Assembly (NCBI GenBank): GCA_013696015.1
Contig: JACCZI010000252.1
Coordinates: forward strand, 1-10,570
Direction of reading: 5' to 3'
DNA length: 10,570 nt
From: Nocardioidaceae bacterium
GTDB taxonomy: Bacteria; Actinomycetota; Actinomycetes; Propionibacteriales; Nocardioidaceae
Shown: in pieces, positions 6,852 to 10,570 of the stretch
How the letters are laid out: each line of letters starts with the position of its first letter
How positions within the stretch are numbered: position 1 is the stretch's first letter
Notes under the pieces: generated by a model
Database searches by the model: none
Told to the model about the DNA's origin: nothing
Seen by the model: only the letters and a program-made list of their open reading frames with translations
Program-made: the position numbers and the translations under genes

Positions 6852-7685
6852 ATGACAGCCGCCACCCCTAAACATCCGCTTCGCGAGGCGCTGGACGCGG
6901 TGCGGCTGCAGCGGGACCTGATCGGGGTCGGGTCGGTGTGGACCCGGGTCGAGGTGGTGGAGCAGACGCTGAGCACCAACGCCGACGTCGCGAAAGCAGC
7001 TCGCCATGGCGCCCCGGAGGGCCTCGTGGTGGCCGCGGAGCACCAGGTCGCCGGGCGAGGCCGTCTGGGACGCAGCTGGCAGGCTACGGCCCGCTCGGGC
7101 CTGACCGTCTCGGCCCTGCTGCGACCGGTCGACGTCACTGCCGTCCACTGGCCGTGGCTCCCGTTGCTCACCGGGGTCGCGGTTCATCGGTCGCTGACCG
7201 CTGTCGCGCGGGTTCCGGCCCGGCTGAAATGGCCCAACGACGTGCTCATCGAGGACCGCAAGGTCGCGGGGATCCTCGTCGAACGCGTCGACACCCCTGA
7301 CGGCCCGGCAGCCGTGGTGGGCATCGGCGTCAATGTCTGGCTCGACAGCCACGAGCTGCCGGTGCCGGAGGCGACCTCACTCTGCTTGGCCAGTCCGCAT
7401 CCGCTCGACCGCACCACGCTGCTGGTCGACATCCTCTCCCGCCTCGGCGACGGCTACGCGACGTGGCGCGGCGCCGCTGGCGACGCGTCGAAGGGTCTGC
7501 GAGCGGCATACGAGCGCGGCTGCGGGACGCTCGGCCGAGACGTGGCGGTCTCACTGCCCGACGGCGCATCGGTCGTCGGGAGGGCCATGGGGATCGACGC
7601 CGCCGGACGGCTGCGCGTCGACACCGGTGAGACGACGCGGGCGGTCGGCGCCGGCGATGTCGTACACCTGCGCAGCGGATCGTGA
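6852..7685 (+). CDS. birA: Biotin-[acetyl-CoA-carboxylase] ligase, monofunctional
   Basis: Biotin protein ligase: it makes biotinyl-5'-AMP from biotin and ATP, then attaches biotin to the lysine of carrier domains, here most likely the alpha subunit of the carboxylase whose beta and epsilon subunits lie nearby. In its 277 residues the biotin/AMP loop is GRGRLGRSW (68-76), the catalytic-lysine motif is KWPNDVLIEDRKVAGILVE (126-144), and VVGIGVNVW (155-163) is the family's central strand. A small C-terminal SH3-like domain follows (~225-275, ending VGAGDVVHLR). There is no N-terminal helix-turn-helix, so unlike the E. coli protein (321 residues) it should not act as a DNA-binding repressor of biotin genes; this is the class I form common in actinobacteria. 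The start is ATG 6852: the open frame extends upstream, but only inside the YfhO-like gene. The next gene begins 42 bases after its stop. Confidence 0.95.
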   Translation: MTAATPKHPLREALDAVRLQRDLIGVGSVWTRVEVVEQTLSTNADVAKAARHGAPEGLVVAAEHQVAGRGRLGRSWQATARSGLTVSALLRPVDVTAVHWPWLPLLTGVAVHRSLTAVARVPARLKWPNDVLIEDRKVAGILVERVDTPDGPAAVVGIGVNVWLDSHELPVPEATSLCLASPHPLDRTTLLVDILSRLGDGYATWRGAAGDASKGLRAAYERGCGTLGRDVAVSLPDGASVVGRAMGIDAAGRLRVDTGETTRAVGAGDVVHLRSGS

Positions 7686-7692
7686 CACGATC
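7678..7692. repeat. 15-bp palindrome at the birA stop codon
   Basis: GATCGTG-A-CACGATC is a perfect inverted repeat with seven-base arms and a single central base. It covers the birA stop codon (7683-7685) and ends 35 bases before the next start. It could be an operator for the PH-domain gene, but no -10 box follows it. An inverted repeat of this size is expected about once per window by chance for each spacer length. Confidence 0.3.
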
Positions 7693-7727
7693 GGCCCGGG
7701 CTGCCGAGCGGAAAGCGAGGGTCGGAC

Positions 7728-8264
7728 GTGGCGGTGTCACGCAAGTTCATGACCGACGGCGAGGAGGTTGTGCTCAGCGTCCGCACCCATGTCAAGGCGT
7801 TGCTCGTGCCGGCGGTGGTGCTCGTGGCGACCTGTGCGGTCGCCGGGTTCCTGTTGGCGGTGGCGCCCGACGGCGACACCGGTCGCTACCTGCGCATCGC
7901 GGTCCTCGTCGTGGCGGCGCTGCTGATCGTGTTCCTCACCGTGCTGCCGTTCATCCGTTGGCTCAGCTCGACGTACACCGTGACCAACCGCCGACTGATC
8001 GCCCAGACCGGGATCCTGACCCGGTCCGGCCGGGTCATCCCGCTGCAGCGCATCAATGACGTGTCGTTCGAGAAGAACCTGACCGACCGGATGCTCGGGT
8101 GCGGGACGCTCGTCGTGCACGACGCCAGCGAGCAGGGCGGCCTGGTCCTCCACGACGTGCCGCGCATCGAGGAGATGCACCGCACGATCACCGACCTGGT
8201 CTTTACCCGAGAGGACGGACGCGACGACGACGGCACCAGCCTGGGCGGGAGCCAGCTGCGCTGA
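7728..8264 (+). CDS. Bacterial PH-domain (DUF304/YdbS-like) membrane protein
   Basis: A 178-residue protein with two hydrophobic helices (about 23-46 and 55-77) followed by a bacterial pleckstrin-homology domain (about 80-158), the arrangement of the bPH2/DUF304 family (YdbS/YdbT type). The characteristic stretch is STYTVTNRRLIAQTGILTRS (81-100), then GRVIPLQRINDVSFEKNLTDR (101-121) and CGTLVVHDASEQG (125-137). The acidic tail (161-178) is probably disordered. The PH domain would face the cytoplasm if both termini do. The biochemical role of the family is not established; a homologue holds the same position next to birA in M. tuberculosis. GTG 7728 was chosen because GCGAGGG lies about seven bases upstream and the N-terminus (FMTDGEEVVLSVRTH) matches the family's usual beginning. 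It is probably cotranscribed with birA and ends 15 bases from the convergent gtrA stop. Confidence 0.88.
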   Translation: MAVSRKFMTDGEEVVLSVRTHVKALLVPAVVLVATCAVAGFLLAVAPDGDTGRYLRIAVLVVAALLIVFLTVLPFIRWLSSTYTVTNRRLIAQTGILTRSGRVIPLQRINDVSFEKNLTDRMLGCGTLVVHDASEQGGLVLHDVPRIEEMHRTITDLVFTREDGRDDDGTSLGGSQLR

Positions 8265-8279
8265 CGAGCCGGTGCCGGA

Positions 8280-8726
8280 TCAGGGGGCGCCGCGGAAGAC
8301 GTACCGTGGATAGGCCCAGAAGCGGAAGGCGGTGCCGAGCGCCAGCCCGACGCCGTTGGCCGAGACGTTGTCGGCCAACGCGCTGGTGAGGCCGAGCACA
8401 TAGTGCGACGTCGCCAGGCAGCCGAGCGCGATCGCCAGGCCGACCGCGTTGAGCCCGAAGAACACCACGTACTCACGGCGGAAGCCGCTCCAGTGCCGGT
8501 CCCGCCACGTCCAGTGCCGGTTGCCGAGATAGGTGACGACGGTGGCCAGGGTCACCGACAGCGCCTTGGCGGTGAGCGGTTTGCCCTCGAGCAGGCCGGG
8601 GTCACCGGCGAAGCGCAGCAGGTTGAAGGCGCTGACGTCCACGAGGTAGCCGATGCCACCGATGACGGCGAATGGAGCCAGCTCGTGCACCAGCCGGTGG
8701 CGGTGCGTCGTCGTGGAGGTCGACAC
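8280..8726 (-). CDS. GtrA-family membrane protein
   Basis: A 148-residue protein of the GtrA family (PF04138), whose studied members are thought to flip undecaprenyl-phosphate-linked sugars across the membrane for glycosylation of cell-surface polymers. Four hydrophobic helices are visible at about 16-35, 52-69, 86-105 and 122-140, the family's standard layout. Typical motifs are FAVIGGIGYLVDVSAFNLL (19-37), LGNRHWTWRDR (67-77, the conserved N-R-x-W-T-W between helices 2 and 3) and RFWAYPRYVF (135-144, the closing RFxxxRxxVF). The start is GTG 8726, seven bases behind a TAACCT box; the frame runs further upstream only as antisense of purK. Divergent from purK by 54 bases and convergent with the PH-domain gene; the gtrA-purK pair is also found in mycobacteria. 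No intact partner bactoprenol glucosyltransferase is in the window; the only candidate is the stub at the left end. Confidence 0.92.
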   Translation of the reverse strand: MSTSTTTHRHRLVHELAPFAVIGGIGYLVDVSAFNLLRFAGDPGLLEGKPLTAKALSVTLATVVTYLGNRHWTWRDRHWSGFRREYVVFFGLNAVGLAIALGCLATSHYVLGLTSALADNVSANGVGLALGTAFRFWAYPRYVFRGAP

Positions 8727-8739
8727 TGACCGCAGGTTA
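8727..8739 (-). promoter_or_regulatory. Leaderless-type promoter of gtrA
   Basis: On the minus strand TAACCT (8739-8734) is followed by seven bases (8733-8727) and the GTG at 8726. The spacing equals that at accD5 and fits transcription starting at the start codon. No convincing -35 box is seen. Confidence 0.5.
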
Positions 8740-8743
8740 CCGT

Positions 8744-8767
8744 CCGGGGCCCCGGCCGGACCGGCCG
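8744..8767. repeat. Two overlapping GC palindromes between gtrA and purK
   Basis: 8744-8755 is a perfect 12-bp palindrome (CCGGGGCCCCGG). 8753-8767 is a second one, CGGCCGG-A-CCGGCCG, with a single central base. Together they fill the space between the two divergent -10 boxes, and the second ends one base before the purK -10 box. They could bind a shared regulator, but they consist only of G and C around one A, so chance is a real alternative. Confidence 0.3.
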
Positions 8768-8768
8768 A

Positions 8769-8780
8769 TACGCTGACGCG
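8769..8780 (+). promoter_or_regulatory. Leaderless-type promoter of purK
   Basis: TACGCT (8769-8774) is followed by six bases (8775-8780) and GTG 8781. The position fits a -10 box of a transcript that begins at or next to the start codon. There is no room for a separate ribosome binding site, and no purine riboswitch or leader can be present if this promoter is used. Confidence 0.5.
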
Positions 8781-9998
8781 GTGACCACGGCGACCCCGGC
8801 GGAGGTGGCGTCCGCCCGCGGCGTCGACGCTCCCACGGTGGCGGTGGTGGGGGCTGGTCAGCTGGCGCGCATGATGGCGCAGGCAGCGATCGGGCTCGGC
8901 GTCCCGGTGCGGTTGGTGACCGACGAGCCGTACGCGTCGGCTGCTCAGGTGGTGCGCGACCCGGTCGTGGCGGACTATCGCGACCTGAGCGTGCTGCGCC
9001 GGGCGGTCCAGGGGTGCGACGTGATCACCTTCGACCATGAGCACGTGCCGACCGAGCACCTGCGTGCACTGGTCGCCGCAGGTCACGTCTGCCGCCCTAG
9101 CGCCGATGCGTTGCGCCATGCCCAGGACAAGGCGGTGATGCGGCGTCGCCTCGACGAGCTAGGCCTGCCCTCGCCGCGGCACCGCATGGTCGAGGACGTC
9201 GCAGCCGTGAAGGCGTTCGCCGCGGCGGGAGGCGGCTACCCCGTTGTGCTCAAGGCGACCCGCGGCGGTTACGACGGCAGGGGCGTCTGGACGGTCGGGT
9301 CGGACAGCGACGCGGAACCCGCGTTTGCAGCCGGCGCGCCGGTGCTCGCCGAGGAGCGGGTCGACTTCGTTCGGGAGCTGGCGGCCCTGGTCGCGCGGTC
9401 CCCGTCCGGGCAGATCGCCGCGTACCCGGTGGTGGAGTCGGTGCAGCGCGACGGCATCTGCGTCGAGGTGATCACACCGGCGCCCGGGCTGAAGCCGGAG
9501 CTGGCGGTCGAGGCGCAGCAGCTCGCGATGCGGATCGCCGCCGAGCTCGACGTCGTGGGGGTGCTGGCCGTTGAGCTGTTCGAGACCCGCGACGGCGGCG
9601 TGCTGGTCAACGAGCTCGCGATGCGCCCGCACAACACCGGCCACTGGAGCATCGACGGCGCGGTGACCAGCCAGTTCGAGAACCACCTGCGCGCCGTGCT
9701 GGATCTGCCGCTCGGCGACCCCACGGCCCGGTCGCGCTGGACGGTCATGGTCAACGTGCTCGGCGGGTCGGTCGGCAGCCTCTACGACGGCTACCCGCAT
9801 GTGCTGGCGCGCGACCCGCAGGTGCGGGTGCACCTGTACGGCAAGGCGGTCCGCCCGGGGCGCAAGGTCGGCCACGTGACCGCGTACGGGGACGACCTCG
9901 ACGACGTGCTCGAACGGGCACGCCACGCGGCTGCCTGGTTCACCGGCGACAACGACCGCTTCAGCAGCAACGACATGCCGCAAATGGCGGGAACATGA
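8781..9998 (+). CDS. purK: N5-carboxyaminoimidazole ribonucleotide synthase (PurK)
   Basis: An ATP-grasp ligase of de novo purine synthesis: it joins 5-aminoimidazole ribonucleotide with bicarbonate using ATP, giving N5-CAIR for PurE. In its 405 residues the N-terminal nucleotide/substrate region is VAVVGAGQLARMMAQAA (20-36). The pre-ATP-grasp domain has VITFDHEHVP (81-90) and the K-bearing strand PVVLKATRGGYDGRGVW (154-170). The ATP-grasp acidic residues lie in EERVDFVREL (191-200) and LAVELFETRDGGVLVNELAM (262-281), and the substrate motif is RPHNTGHWSIDGAVTSQFE (282-300). All expected key regions are present, and length is usual for the actinobacterial type. The start GTG 8781 lies directly behind the -10 box; it gives a ~15-residue tail before the first beta strand, common in this family. 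It is divergent from gtrA and followed by purE after 79 bases, with a hairpin over its stop codon. Confidence 0.97.
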   Translation: MTTATPAEVASARGVDAPTVAVVGAGQLARMMAQAAIGLGVPVRLVTDEPYASAAQVVRDPVVADYRDLSVLRRAVQGCDVITFDHEHVPTEHLRALVAAGHVCRPSADALRHAQDKAVMRRRLDELGLPSPRHRMVEDVAAVKAFAAAGGGYPVVLKATRGGYDGRGVWTVGSDSDAEPAFAAGAPVLAEERVDFVRELAALVARSPSGQIAAYPVVESVQRDGICVEVITPAPGLKPELAVEAQQLAMRIAAELDVVGVLAVELFETRDGGVLVNELAMRPHNTGHWSIDGAVTSQFENHLRAVLDLPLGDPTARSRWTVMVNVLGGSVGSLYDGYPHVLARDPQVRVHLYGKAVRPGRKVGHVTAYGDDLDDVLERARHAAAWFTGDNDRFSSNDMPQMAGT

Positions 9999-10033
9999 CG
10001 TCGAACCGTCCGCCAGGCGTCACCTTCCCGCCA
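9985..10033 (+). other. Interrupted hairpin over the purK stop codon
   Basis: TGGCGGGAA (9985-9993) pairs with TTCCCGCCA (10025-10033), and inside it TGACG (9996-10000) pairs with CGTCA (10018-10022). A symmetric two-by-two internal loop separates the two stems and 17 bases form the apical loop: 14 Watson-Crick pairs in all. The purK stop TGA (9996-9998) lies in the inner stem. No T-run follows, so this is not a classic intrinsic terminator. It may modulate read-through, mRNA stability or coupling between purK and purE. Confidence 0.5.
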
Positions 10034-10077
10034 ATCGAGCACGCCGGTCGGCGGGTCGCGATCGGGGTGGGGCGGGA

Positions 10078-10570
10078 GTGAACGGGGAGCTGCAGGTCGG
10101 GGTCGTGATGGGGTCGGACTCCGACTGGCCGACGATGCAGGCGGCCACCGCGGCGCTCGAGGAGTTCGGCGTGGCGTACGAGGCCGACGTCGTGTCCGCC
10201 CACCGGATGCCGGACGAGATGCTGGCGTACGGGCGCGCCGCGCACCGGCGCGGGTTGCGGGTCGTGATCGCGGGCGCCGGTGGTGCGGCGCACCTGCCGG
10301 GAATGCTGGCGGCGGTGACACCGTTGCCGGTGATCGGCGTCCCGGTGCCGCTGCAGCACCTCGACGGGATGGACTCGTTGTTGTCGATCGTGCAGATGCC
10401 GGCCGGGGTGCCGGTCGCCACGGTCGCCATCGGCGGCGCCCGCAATGCGGGTCTGCTGGCCGTTCGGATCCTCGGCGCGACCGACCCGGTCCTGCGACAG
10501 GCGATGAGCGACTTCCAGGCCCGGTTGCGGGAGGCCGCTCAGGCCAAGGGTGCGGCCGTTCGCGGGGACC
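10078..10570 (+). CDS. purE: N5-carboxyaminoimidazole ribonucleotide mutase (PurE), 3' end missing
   Basis: PurE moves the carboxyl group of N5-CAIR to carbon 4, giving CAIR, the step directly after PurK; it works as a soluble octamer. The 164 visible residues cover nearly the whole family length, and the frame leaves the window without a stop. The phosphate-binding start is VGVVMGSDSDWPTM (7-20); the catalytic-histidine motif SAHRMPDEM (40-48) follows. Then come VIAGAGGAAHLPGMLAA (63-79) and GVPVPLQHLDGMDSLLSIVQMP (87-108), all hallmarks of class I PurE, and VATVAIGGARNAGLLAVRIL (113-132). The start is GTG 10078, preceded by G-rich sequence (10064-10076) that could act as a weak ribosome binding site; no other start lies in frame in the gap. 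No promoter of its own is evident, so expression with purK is likely, passing through the hairpin between them. Confidence 0.95.
   Translation, partial: MNGELQVGVVMGSDSDWPTMQAATAALEEFGVAYEADVVSAHRMPDEMLAYGRAAHRRGLRVVIAGAGGAAHLPGMLAAVTPLPVIGVPVPLQHLDGMDSLLSIVQMPAGVPVATVAIGGARNAGLLAVRILGATDPVLRQAMSDFQARLREAAQAKGAAVRGD

Noticed and set aside
8265..8279. Terminator between the convergent PH-domain gene and gtrA
   Set aside because: The 15-base gap has only a repeated CCGG with a two-base spacing, which cannot form a useful hairpin.
8727..9119. N-terminal extension of gtrA to 9119
   Set aside because: This part is antisense to purK and lacks GtrA features; the first helix of the family begins shortly after GTG 8726.
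10001..10077. A small gene between purK and purE
   Set aside because: No start codon with a plausible ribosome site and family-like coding was found in the 79-base gap; the inverted repeat explains its structure better.

Overview
The base composition (very high GC, strong G/C preference at third codon positions) and the gene order point to an actinobacterium (Actinomycetota). The block purE-purK-gtrA-PH-domain gene-birA-accD5-accE5 is the order I know from Mycobacterium tuberculosis (the Rv3275c to Rv3281 region). The genus cannot be read from the sequence. No rRNA, tRNA, CRISPR array, IS element or transposase was seen, and no stretch above 300 bases lacks a gene.

Left part (1-2659, + strand): a palindromic promoter drives an 89-codon stub of a family 2 glycosyltransferase. 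Eleven bases after its stop begins a large multi-spanning membrane protein that resembles GT-C glycosyltransferases. That gene is interrupted by an apparent one-base insertion at a run of four C (2045-2048). Its last third, a membrane helix plus an extracytoplasmic domain, continues in the next frame to 2659.

Centre (2632-4466, - strand): the carboxyltransferase beta subunit (accD5/pccB type) and the small epsilon subunit (accE) of a biotin-dependent acyl-CoA carboxylase. They overlap by four bases, and accE ends inside the 3' end of the convergent membrane-protein gene.

Right of it (4537-8264, + strand): a 766-residue YfhO-like membrane protein, then the biotin ligase birA that would biotinylate the carboxylase's alpha subunit (not in the window), then a two-helix bacterial PH-domain membrane protein. 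The YfhO-like gene separates birA from accD5, which are neighbours in mycobacteria.

Right end: gtrA (- strand, GtrA-family flippase-like protein), then divergently purK and purE (+ strand), which carry out the two-step conversion of AIR to CAIR in purine synthesis. purE runs off the window. A 14-bp interrupted hairpin covers the purK stop codon.

Three themes join the genes: acyl-CoA carboxylation with its biotin ligase, de novo purine synthesis, and cell-envelope glycan assembly (GT2 stub, GT-C-like protein, YfhO-like protein, GtrA). At least five starts lie 6-8 bases behind a TANNNT -10 box, which suggests leaderless transcription and was used to choose starts. The window is mostly conserved core genes. 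The less ordinary parts are the glycan genes set among them, two of which look damaged.
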